The translations under genes and the position numbers were made by a program. Positions 19,329 through 26,682 of a stretch of DNA of 64,000 bases are shown here, piece after piece. Numbering within the stretch: position 1 is the first letter of the stretch; each line of letters begins with the position of its first letter. The DNA is taken from contig CAVZID010000021.1 of the NCBI GenBank assembly GCA_963775245.1, positions 62,001 through 126,000 of the forward strand. Direction: 5' to 3'. The notes beneath the pieces are model-generated. The model worked only from the letters and a program-made list of their open reading frames with translations. It searched no databases and was not told where the DNA came from. Source of the stretch: CAVSWT01 sp963775245 (GTDB lineage Bacteria; Bacteroidota; Ignavibacteria; Ignavibacteriales; Ignavibacteriaceae).

Positions 19329-20222
19329 ATGAAACTAAATAATTTCATTCATTACACAAACATTGATTTGATGCCAGGCGTACCATTATATGTTTATGCA
19401 GTCAAAGGTGAATATTATAGCGTTTTGATTGATACAGGAATTAATCAGATGAGAAAACAAATTATAAGTTTATGTGATGAAGTAAATGAAATTAAAAATG
19501 TCTTAATCACTCATGCTCATGCAGATCACATTGGCTGCAACAAAGCAGTTAAAGAACATACTGATGCCGAGTTTTGTGCAGCCGGTGCAATTGATTGGAT
19601 AGAAGATCTTTATATTCACTATAAAGAATTTTGCATCCCATCAAAAGATTTACCAGACTCACCTGAACAGCATGCTGAAATTATGGGATTGATGGACGGC
19701 GCTGTACATGTTGATTTAATATTAAAAGAAGAAACATCTTTTAGATTAGGTAACAATATTGAGCTTAGAACTTTAGCATTTCCAGGGCATAAACTTGAAG
19801 AAGTTGGATTTTTAGAAGTTAATTCAGGAACTCTTATTATGGGTGATGTTCTTCTCGCTTTAGCGGCACCATTCTTTCATGGCTTCCAAACTGCAGCGGG
19901 TTTTCGAAATACATTAAATAGAATTACAAAAATGTTAGAAACAGGTGAAGTAAAAAGAATCCTCCCAGCTCACCATCCGCCTTTAGAAAAAAATGATGCT
20001 TTAGATATTATCAAAAAAACTTTTGAATTTTTAGACGATGTAGAATTAGCCACAATAAGTGAAGCAAATGGAGTTTTATTTTCAGAATTATGGAAAAACG
20101 TTTGTAATAAATTAAACAAACAGCTTGAATTTAGAGGATACGCAATGCTTCAAGTGCAAGTTGATGAATTAATTTTTGAAGAAAAACTTTACAAAAGTGA
20201 AAATAGAATTTTTAAAAGATGA
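19329..20222 (+). CDS. MBL-fold metallo-hydrolase
   Basis: 297 residues with the metallo-beta-lactamase signature 'THAHADHIGC' (about residues 60-69), then 'PGHKLEEVGFLE', 'MGDVLLA' and 'LPAHHPPL', giving the expected His/Asp metal ligands. GGAAGGA precedes the ATG. Its stop overlaps the next start by 4 bases. In a sugar locus such enzymes may act as lactonases or hydrolases on sugar-acid intermediates; the substrate is unknown. Confidence 0.85.
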   Translation: MKLNNFIHYTNIDLMPGVPLYVYAVKGEYYSVLIDTGINQMRKQIISLCDEVNEIKNVLITHAHADHIGCNKAVKEHTDAEFCAAGAIDWIEDLYIHYKEFCIPSKDLPDSPEQHAEIMGLMDGAVHVDLILKEETSFRLGNNIELRTLAFPGHKLEEVGFLEVNSGTLIMGDVLLALAAPFFHGFQTAAGFRNTLNRITKMLETGEVKRILPAHHPPLEKNDALDIIKKTFEFLDDVELATISEANGVLFSELWKNVCNKLNKQLEFRGYAMLQVQVDELIFEEKLYKSENRIFKR

Positions 20223-21301
20223 AAATCTTTAAGCTAAAAAGTAATAAAGTTTCTTTGGGAATTACTGAGCAAGGCGGCCACTTATCAGATGTCACTTTTA
20301 TTGTAAACTCAAAAATTATCAAACCAATGCATGTTGCACCTTGGGTAAATGAAAATCTTGATGATTCAATTCCTCCCATTTTAAAAATTTTACGAGGAGA
20401 TTTTTTTTGTGCTCCTTTTGGAGATTGTGATGTATTAGAAGACGAAATAAGGCCCCATGGCGCAAGTGCAAATGATTTTTGGAATGTAATTAATCACACT
20501 GATTCAAGCATTGAATTATCATTAAATAAAAAAATTGTAGGTGCTGAACTTCATAAAAAAGTTCTTCTAAAAAATGACCATCCCGTAGTATATCAACAAC
20601 ATGAATTTATTGGAGGAGAAGGAAAAATTCCAATCGGCCATCATTCGATGTTAAAGGAAGATAAAAAATTACATCTAAGTTTTTCTAATTATGTTTGGGC
20701 TGGAACTCCAAATAAAGAAATTGAAGTTGAACCAAATGGAAATTCTTTGTTAAAATATCCGCAGAGATTTACAAGTTTAAAGGAAGTTAAATTATTTGAT
20801 AATTCAATTTCAGACTTAACAATTTATCCAACGCTGGAAAATCATGAAGATTTATTGATGTTAGTTTCTGATGTTTCACTTCCCTTTTCATGGTCTGCAG
20901 CATCATGCCCGGAATCAGGCTGGTTGTGGTTCACACTTAAGAATCCTAAAATTTTATGCAGTACAATTTTATGGATGAGCAACGGAGGAAGAAATTATCC
21001 TCCTTTTTCAGGAAGACATAAAAGTGTAATTGGTATTGAAGAAGTAACTAGTTATTTCCATTTAGGACATAAGGCATCTATCGAAACTAATGAACTCATT
21101 AAACTTGGCTATAAAACTTATATCGAATTACAGCCAAATAAAAATTATAAAATCCCTTACATTTTTGGATTGACTGAAATTCCAAATAATTTTAAAGAAG
21201 TTAAGAATATAGAATCAATTAAAGATGGAATAAATATTATCGATGAAAATGATAAATCTGTTTTGGTAAGAGTTGATGTAAATTTTCTTGATAATAAATA
21301 A
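20219..21301 (+). CDS. Aldose-epimerase-like (galactose mutarotase-fold) protein
   Basis: 360 residues, beta-rich. The N-terminal 'VSLGITEQGGHLSDVTF' and 'PFGDCDVLEDEIRPHG' pattern and the later 'PIGHHSMLK' resemble proteins of the galactose mutarotase-like superfamily, which bind sugars in a beta-sandwich. There is no strong match to a named enzyme. It overlaps the MBL-fold gene by ATGA and ends the rightward operon. It may convert or bind the sugar handled by the SDR and MBL enzymes. Confidence 0.55.
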   Translation: MKIFKLKSNKVSLGITEQGGHLSDVTFIVNSKIIKPMHVAPWVNENLDDSIPPILKILRGDFFCAPFGDCDVLEDEIRPHGASANDFWNVINHTDSSIELSLNKKIVGAELHKKVLLKNDHPVVYQQHEFIGGEGKIPIGHHSMLKEDKKLHLSFSNYVWAGTPNKEIEVEPNGNSLLKYPQRFTSLKEVKLFDNSISDLTIYPTLENHEDLLMLVSDVSLPFSWSAASCPESGWLWFTLKNPKILCSTILWMSNGGRNYPPFSGRHKSVIGIEEVTSYFHLGHKASIETNELIKLGYKTYIELQPNKNYKIPYIFGLTEIPNNFKEVKNIESIKDGINIIDENDKSVLVRVDVNFLDNK

Positions 21302-21309
21302 AAATTAAA

Positions 21310-21339
21310 CCCCAAAGATTCAAGTTCGAAACTTTGGGG
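21310..21339. repeat. 8-bp inverted repeat after the rightward operon
   Basis: CCCCAAAG (21310-21317) and CTTTGGGG (21332-21339) can form a hairpin 8 bases after the stop at 21301. No T-tract follows, so intrinsic termination is doubtful. It could stabilise the transcript end or be part of the coding remnant that follows. Confidence 0.35.
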
Positions 21340-21365
21340 CTGTTGGCTCCGCGAACCCTTCCGAA

Positions 21366-21680
21366 GTGCGAACTCATTTATCCATCAAATTGCCCTTAAT
21401 TATCAAAAATACTGGGGAAAATCGAAAAGGATTCTTTTTAGATTCCAAGCAGCTTACACAATTTATAACCATTTCGCAACAAAGTTTATTTCGGTTAACA
21501 AAATACTTTCCTATGGAACAGCTTGAAGTTAATAATAAGAAAAGACAAAAGATTGATAGAAAGAAATTAGCTCAAGAATATCAAATATTATTGAATAATG
21601 GAACGTATAAAAATAGAGCAGAATTAGCAAAAGTATTTGGAGTAAGCCGTGCTTGGATTACAAAGGTAATGAATAATTAA
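21366..21680 (+). CDS. Small HTH-containing ORF, possibly a recombinase/regulator remnant
   Basis: The frame is open from 21310 and the ORF is 104 residues from a GTG at 21366; a shorter 55-residue form would start at the ATG at 21513. Only the C-terminal ~45 residues look protein-like: 'KLAQEYQILLNNGTYKNRAE' and 'LAKVFGVSRAWITKVM' form a helix-turn-helix of the sort seen at the C-terminal end of some serine recombinases and in small regulators. The upstream part has no recognisable family and may be noncoding. It lies exactly at the junction between the sugar locus and the predicted defence island, converging with the PfkB-like pseudogene, so it may be the scar of a mobile element. Confidence 0.4.
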   Translation: MRTHLSIKLPLIIKNTGENRKGFFLDSKQLTQFITISQQSLFRLTKYFPMEQLEVNNKKRQKIDRKKLAQEYQILLNNGTYKNRAELAKVFGVSRAWITKVMNN

Positions 21681-21694
21681 AAACTTTAAATATG

Positions 21695-22615
21695 TTATTT
21701 TTTTGTTTTCTTATTTTTACTTTTTTTCTTTTTCTTTTCAGTATCTGAAGCAGTATCTTTTTCAGAAATCTTTTCACGGACTATTCCTTCTTCACCAATC
21801 TTTGGATCATAAACTAATTTTGAGATTTTATTATTTGATTTGTTAGAATAAAGTATGGCACCATCCTTATCAAATCGTACAATAAACCAGGAGCAGTTTC
21901 TTATTGCTGCCAACTTTTTGTTGCTTTTCATTTGTTAAAAAAAATCTATTGCAGTTTTTTCCCATGATAATATATGACTGATGTTAATACCTAAACATCT
22001 CAAATCTTAATCGCTAATAATAACCACTAACCGTTCGGCATGTTCTTTAAGGAATTCATTCCATAAAGCTCCCATAAATAATGGATATGTCATTTTAAGA
22101 ATTATGAGTGGTTTCTTATGTTTCCGAATGGCAAGCGGCCAGAAATCTTTTGATTCCCGGAATCCATTACCGGCATCATCAAGAACAACAATATCTGCAT
22201 CAGGATCATCATTCTCAATTGACAAAACAGAAGGTATGTTTTTTAAAGGACCATCATATCCTTCGAACTGTGCTATCCGGTAAATGCTATTTCTTTTTTC
22301 TTTAGTAGAGGAGGGAAATTTTTTAATCTTTGCAAAAGAATGAACAATATGCTTTGAAGAAATTTGTTCCATCTTTCTTGGAGTAGGTGTTATGATATTA
22401 CTATTGGTAGAAGATCGAATGAGTTTTGCCAGCAGGAGTGCTCCGCCGGGAACTGTTTTAAAACATTTAACAGGAAATGTTTGCCAGTTATAAAATTTTC
22501 CGGGGTTGTCAAAGCGTGATTTACTTGGTGTTATAGAAAACTCTAATCTCTGAATGGTTATATCTCCGGTAACAACTACTTTTAGTAAAGTTTTATCAGA
22601 ACTCTTTTTAGACAT
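21695..22615 (-). pseudogene. PfkB/ribokinase-like protein with two in-frame stops
   Basis: Two ORFs (22007-22615, 202 aa; 21695-21931, 78 aa) lie in the same frame, separated by TAA codons at 22007-22009 and 21935-21937. Read through the stops, the protein is continuous: 'VVVTGDITIQ', 'PGGALLLAKLI' (PfkB-type GG motif), 'ADIVVLDDAGNGFRESKDFW', 'ERLVVIISD', then 'DLRCLGINISHILSWEKTAI' and 'CSWFIVRFDKDGAILYS'. From memory, this order matches large bacterial PfkB-like proteins in which such a kinase domain precedes an RyR domain. Here the C-terminal part is replaced by a Lys-rich tail (KKKKKSKNKKTKK). Because no frame change is involved, this looks like true nonsense decay, unlike the frameshifted genes elsewhere in the window. 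Confidence 0.6.
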
Positions 22616-22750
22616 GACTAACTTCCTTAAGAACGCTTTTTTAGTTTTCGATCATTCCAGTATTTTTTATTACAATAAGCTCAGACTCTGCTTCCAATGT
22701 TCTAGTATATTAACATGTTTTATTGAGACACATTCTATCTGTATTAACGC

Positions 22751-23302
22751 TTATAGATTTGACCGCCAGCCTCTCTTTTCGAGTTTTCTAAAAGAATCAA
22801 CGCCAGAAATCTTTTTGAGATATATCGAGAGATATTTAAGCTCATCGTCTTTTTCAGAACCATCCCAGGGCGAAATCAGCAGGAGATTTCCATAATTTCG
22901 TTCCAGATTTGAAGCTGTATCATCTACCACTATTACCCGGTCCAGTGTATAACCCTTTTTCTTAATTTTCTTTAAATCTTTAACCCATATCATCTCACCT
23001 GTTATTGAATCGATTACCCGGGTGCATCGTTTTCTGCTAAATGCAAATTCAAGTTTTATTTTCTCCGGAATAATATTTTCAATCACGCATTCCATATAAT
23101 CTTCTGTAGAAGATGTCCAAACACCAAATCTGAAAGCTGTTTTGATTTCTTGAAAGAATTCATTTAAATATGGCCGGCAATAAACTGAATACATTCCACA
23201 AACAAAATCGGCGTTTCTTTTTAATCTTTGCTCAGAAGCGAAAATAAGAGTTTCATCTAAATCCAATATTAAAAGCGGTTTGTCCACAGAACTGTTTCCC
23301 AA
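22751..23302 (-). CDS. FCP1/NIF-like HAD-family phosphatase
   Basis: 183 residues. The HAD motif 'LLILDLDETLIFAS' (Asp14, Asp16, Thr18) lies near the N-terminus, followed by 'CRPYLNEFF', 'GVWTSSTEDYMECVIENI' and 'VIVVDDTASNLERNYGN' with the C-terminal Asp pair. This is the fold of FCP1-like/NIF phosphatases, which in eukaryotes act on phosphoproteins. Small bacterial versions occur in accessory loci with unknown substrates. The start is uncertain: a TTG at 23302 opens the frame, and a GTG at 23287 is an alternative. It lies between the PfkB-like pseudogene and a NUDIX gene, all leftward. Confidence 0.8.
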   Translation of the reverse strand: MGNSSVDKPLLILDLDETLIFASEQRLKRNADFVCGMYSVYCRPYLNEFFQEIKTAFRFGVWTSSTEDYMECVIENIIPEKIKLEFAFSRKRCTRVIDSITGEMIWVKDLKKIKKKGYTLDRVIVVDDTASNLERNYGNLLLISPWDGSEKDDELKYLSIYLKKISGVDSFRKLEKRGWRSNL

Positions 23303-23345
23303 CTAAAACTTAAAAGTAAGGTTTGATCTTAAAATTAATCTCGTT

Positions 23346-23777
23346 TTATAATAATTTATTTTGATCTTTCCAGTACATCCTTATTGCTTCGTCATTTTTA
23401 AATGCAATGTCATATTTATTTATTTCTGAAAATGTAATCCACGCAAACTGTGAAGATTCTTTATTTAATTTTATTTCACCCTTCACATCACAATAAAAAT
23501 ATAAAGTTAAATATTGGTTTTCTTCATCTTTCTGAGGAAGATTGTCCTGATAAAAAAGAAATTTAACGGAGTTACATCTTAATGATGTTTCTTCCATAAT
23601 TTCTCTTACTATAGCCTCCTCTGCAGTTTCGCCAAAATCTACTTTACCCCCGGGCAGGCACCAATATTCTCCATACTTATCATTATCCGCTCGCTTCAGC
23701 AAAAGCACTTTATTATTTTCTTTATTAAGAATAATTGCTCGAACTGCTAAAAAGGGGCCCAATTCTCTTTTATCCAT
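23346..23777 (-). CDS. NUDIX hydrolase
   Basis: 143 residues from the ATG at 23777, which has GGAG 9 bases upstream; an in-frame TTG further up overlaps that site. It carries a near-complete NUDIX box: 'GGKVDFGETAEEAIVREIME' followed by 'ET', with the REIMEE metal-binding core. 'YWCLPGGK' precedes the box as in NTP/ADP-ribose pyrophosphatases. It hydrolyses a nucleoside diphosphate linked to another group; the substrate is not predictable. In this neighbourhood of TIR, SLOG, RyR and RelA/SpoT genes, turnover of a signalling nucleotide is an attractive but untested role. Confidence 0.88.
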   Translation of the reverse strand: MDKRELGPFLAVRAIILNKENNKVLLLKRADNDKYGEYWCLPGGKVDFGETAEEAIVREIMEETSLRCNSVKFLFYQDNLPQKDEENQYLTLYFYCDVKGEIKLNKESSQFAWITFSEINKYDIAFKNDEAIRMYWKDQNKLL

Positions 23778-23831
23778 TAGGTCAGTCTCCAAAATTTTTG
23801 ATTTTTAGTTTAAATTTTAATTCCCTAAATG

Positions 23832-25163
23832 CTAAATATCTTTTTCGTTACCTACAATAAATGGATTGAACTTAAGTTTCCCCCTACAATGAGGACATTC
23901 TGAAAGCAATCCTGGGTCTTTCCAAACTTCATCAGGGAGTTCCCTACAAGAAGACTGTTCCAGCGTTAAACCAGTTTTCTTTGTAATTTCTGCAATGGCA
24001 GCCAGAACTTCAGTAGGCGGTGCAAAGCGATGTCCACATAAAGGACAATCAGCTACATACGGTTGGTAATGCTTAAACTCAGAATCCCAAATTTGTCGGA
24101 TTGATGTAATAACAAAGTCTGAATAGGATAATTCCTTGTAAGTGTCTAAAAATATTACTTCTCCTGATGAACAACCTAATAATATACTTGTTGAAGATAA
24201 GGAAACTGTAGTAATGTTCGAATTTGAAACATACCTTACCAGCGCTTTTCCACTTTCCAAGTCCCAAAGGATACAAGTATTGTCTTCAGAATGGGAAATG
24301 GCACGATTTCCATCTGGTGTTATTGCAATAGCGTAAATCTTGGCAGTATGCCCTTTGAGAGTAAAAATGGCCTTGCCGGTAACCAGGTCCCACAGAATAC
24401 AAGTATTGTCATCAGATCCGGAAAGTGCTCGTTTACCATCCGGGGTTATAGATACCTTATTGACTGAGGCAGTATGTCCCTTCAGAGTAAATATGGCTTT
24501 GCCGGCAACAAGATCCCATAGGATGCAAGTATTGTCCTCAAATCCAGAAAAGGCAAGTTTCCCGTCTGGGGTTATTGAAATTGAATAGACCTTAGAAGTA
24601 TGTCCTTTGAGTATAAAAATGGTCTTGCGGGCAACTAAATCCCAAAGGATGCAAGTACCATCCAATGAGCCGGAAAGGGCTTGTTTCCCATCCGGAGTTA
24701 TAGAAACAGCCCTAATAGGCAACTCCCACTCCCGTAAAGTATGCCTTATGAATGTAAAGATGACTTTGCCGGTAACTAAATCCAACAGAATGCATGTACC
24801 TTCCTCAGATCCGAAAAAGGCTTGTTTCCCATCCGGAGTTATAGATGCGACATTAGTCGAAAAACCATAATTAGCTGGTTCGAGTGTGAAAATAATTTTA
24901 CCAACAATTAGATTCCACAGAATATAAGTACCATTGTATGAGCTTGTAAGTGCCTGTTTCCCATCTGGAGTTATTGCAATAGACAATACATAACTAGTAT
25001 GCCCCATGAGAGTAAAAATGACCTTACCGGCAACCAGGTCCCACAGGATGCATGTTTTGTCTGGTGACACTGAAAGTGCCCGTTTCCCATCCAGGGTTAT
25101 TGAAATGGCATTGACATAGGCAGTATGGCCTTTCAGAACAAAGGTGTTTTTATTGCCAACCAA
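23832..25163 (-). CDS. C-terminal half of WD40 sensor with zinc ribbon
   Basis: 443 residues as read: seven further WD40 repeats with the unit 'LKGHTxxVxxxSITPDGKxA' and 'CILWDLVAGKAIFT', then a degenerate blade. The C-terminal zinc-binding module has 'CPLCGH' and 'CPHCRG' pairs about 45 residues apart (plus an isolated Cys between). It continues the ORF at 25150-26682 after a single extra base near 25269; repaired, the two make one 949-residue protein. Zinc ribbons at the end of a WD40 sensor may bind nucleic acid or protein. It is encoded directly downstream of a DUF4062-STAND NTPase and is probably its partner. Confidence 0.75.
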   Translation of the reverse strand: MVGNKNTFVLKGHTAYVNAISITLDGKRALSVSPDKTCILWDLVAGKVIFTLMGHTSYVLSIAITPDGKQALTSSYNGTYILWNLIVGKIIFTLEPANYGFSTNVASITPDGKQAFFGSEEGTCILLDLVTGKVIFTFIRHTLREWELPIRAVSITPDGKQALSGSLDGTCILWDLVARKTIFILKGHTSKVYSISITPDGKLAFSGFEDNTCILWDLVAGKAIFTLKGHTASVNKVSITPDGKRALSGSDDNTCILWDLVTGKAIFTLKGHTAKIYAIAITPDGNRAISHSEDNTCILWDLESGKALVRYVSNSNITTVSLSSTSILLGCSSGEVIFLDTYKELSYSDFVITSIRQIWDSEFKHYQPYVADCPLCGHRFAPPTEVLAAIAEITKKTGLTLEQSSCRELPDEVWKDPGLLSECPHCRGKLKFNPFIVGNEKDI

Positions 25164-26012
25164 ATCCCACAGGATGCATGTATTGTTCTCTGAACCCCAA
25201 ATAGCCTGTCTCCCATCCGGGGTTATTGAAATGGCATAGACATAGGCATGGCCTTTCAGAGTAAAGATCGGCCTTGCCAGCGACCAAGTCCCACAGAATG
25301 TATGTATTATCTTCGGAACAGGAAATAGCCTGTTTACAGTCTGGGGTTACTGAAATTGAACTGACCGCAGAAGTATGTCCTTTGAGTGTACGGATGGCTT
25401 TACCGGCGACCAGGTCCCACAGAATACAAGTATTGTCATCAGATCCGGAAAGTGCTCGTTTACCATCTGGGGTGATTGAAACAGCATAGACCCAGCCAGT
25501 ATGGCCTTTCAGAGTAAAGATGGCCTTGCCAGCGACCAAGTCCCACAAAATGCAAGTACCGTAAGAGCCGAAAAAAGCAAGTTTCCCGTCCGGGGTTATT
25601 GAAATAGAATTTACATTATTTCCCTTAAGTGTTAAAATGGCCTTGCCAGCGACAAGATTCCACAGGATGCATGTATCGTCCTGTGAACAGGAAAAAGCAA
25701 GTCTCCCGTCCGGGGTGATTGAAACAGCCTCGACAATGTTAGTATGGCCTTCCAAGGTAAAGATGGCCTTACCACCAACCAGATCCCACAGGATACAAGT
25801 ATTATCGAAAAATCCAGAAACTGCAAATTTCCCATCCGGGGTTATTGAAACAGCATTGACCGAGCCAGTTCCTTTCAGGGTAAAGATGGCCTTACCGGAG
25901 ACCAAGTCCCACAGGATACAAGTACCATCCCATGAACCTGAAATAGCCTGTTTCCCGTCTGGAGTTATTGAAACTGCAGTAACCTCACCAGTATGTCCCT
26001 TGAGGATTTGGA
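24130..26012 (-). repeat. Coding WD40 repeat array, 14 clear units
   Basis: About 14 tandem units of ~126 bases, each encoding a 41-42 residue WD40 blade, plus one degenerate blade. Many units share long DNA stretches around the codons for 'TCILWDLVAGKAIFTLKG', suggesting recent duplication. Fourteen blades would make two seven-bladed propellers. A one-base insertion near 25269 interrupts unit 7. Confidence 0.8.
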
Positions 26013-26682
26013 TAACCATCGGCAAAGGATTCCAGACTGGACGGGTGTGTGGGTTGCGACGTAAGAGCAAATTGGCAGACTGTGGAGAAAATTCATCTGC
26101 AGCCCCTGCTACAGACCCTTCAGTAGCATAATTCCAGGCTTGTTGGTGGGTAAAATAAACAAATTCGCTGGCATAGTTTTGCAGATTATCGACTTCCTGA
26201 CCTAAAAAATTAATAAAGTCTTTTAGTTTGTCTGCTCGGTTTGGATTGATTTTTATTCGATCAATCTCAACATCGATTTGTTCCTGTGTCCAGGGAGTAA
26301 TGCTTTCAGGCACTTCCAAATCAAAGCGTGATATTTTTCCTTCTGCACAGGCTATTAAATCGCGAGTATATTTGTCTAACCGCTCCTGCCGATTGTGTTC
26401 TTTTTCTTTTTCCGCTTGGTATTCGGGTAAGCCATCCAGTGCAAAATGGTAGTCTTTTGCCAAATCGTAGGTGAGTTTGGCGCAGGCTTTGGCTTGTATA
26501 AAATTAAGGTCGGTGAGGGTTTCGGTTACTTCATCCCACATCTCTGCTTTGGTTTGTTGCCAGGGCTGCTCCATGCATTTACGGATGTTTGGTTTTTTTT
26601 GCTGATCACCATCAAAGAAATGTGATGTTGTTGCAAAATATTCAGCCAAATTTTTATGATATTTATTTTTTATAGCAACCAT
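25150..26682 (-). CDS. N-terminal half of WD40 sensor partner of STAND NTPase
   Basis: 510 residues as read. Residues 1-~220 are helical ('KNLAEYFATTSHFF', 'KKPNIRKCMEQPWQQTKAEM', 'LTDLNFIQAKACAKLTYDLA'), a segment that in single-chain NACHT-WD40 proteins follows the NTPase. Then six WD40 blades begin at 'LKGHTGEVTAVSITPDGKQA'. After 'DLVAGKA' the frame is lost: comparison with sister repeats shows one extra base near 25269. The last ~40 residues here are therefore out-of-frame translation, and the array continues in 23832-25163. The start codon shares a base with the upstream stop (TAATG at 26682), so NTPase and sensor are translated together. The pair reads as a split DUF4062-STAND-WD40 protein. 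Confidence 0.78.
   Translation of the reverse strand: MVAIKNKYHKNLAEYFATTSHFFDGDQQKKPNIRKCMEQPWQQTKAEMWDEVTETLTDLNFIQAKACAKLTYDLAKDYHFALDGLPEYQAEKEKEHNRQERLDKYTRDLIACAEGKISRFDLEVPESITPWTQEQIDVEIDRIKINPNRADKLKDFINFLGQEVDNLQNYASEFVYFTHQQAWNYATEGSVAGAADEFSPQSANLLLRRNPHTRPVWNPLPMVIQILKGHTGEVTAVSITPDGKQAISGSWDGTCILWDLVSGKAIFTLKGTGSVNAVSITPDGKFAVSGFFDNTCILWDLVGGKAIFTLEGHTNIVEAVSITPDGRLAFSCSQDDTCILWNLVAGKAILTLKGNNVNSISITPDGKLAFFGSYGTCILWDLVAGKAIFTLKGHTGWVYAVSITPDGKRALSGSDDNTCILWDLVAGKAIRTLKGHTSAVSSISVTPDCKQAISCSEDNTYILWDLVAGKADLYSERPCLCLCHFNNPGWETGYLGFREQYMHPVGFGWQ

Noticed and set aside
21310..21345. tRNA-like segment (GTTCGAAAC next to a stem)
   Set aside because: Only the T-loop-like bases are present; no acceptor, anticodon or D arm can be drawn, and the T stem has three pairs.
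21695..22615. Stop-codon readthrough or recoding of TAA in the PfkB-like gene
   Set aside because: No other gene in the window shows internal TAA codons in conserved sequence, so decay is simpler.
25637..26131. 164-residue plus-strand ORF opposite the WD40 array, with repeated 'PSGVIETA' units
   Set aside because: The periodicity is only the antisense image of the WD40 repeats; other such ORFs occur along the whole array.
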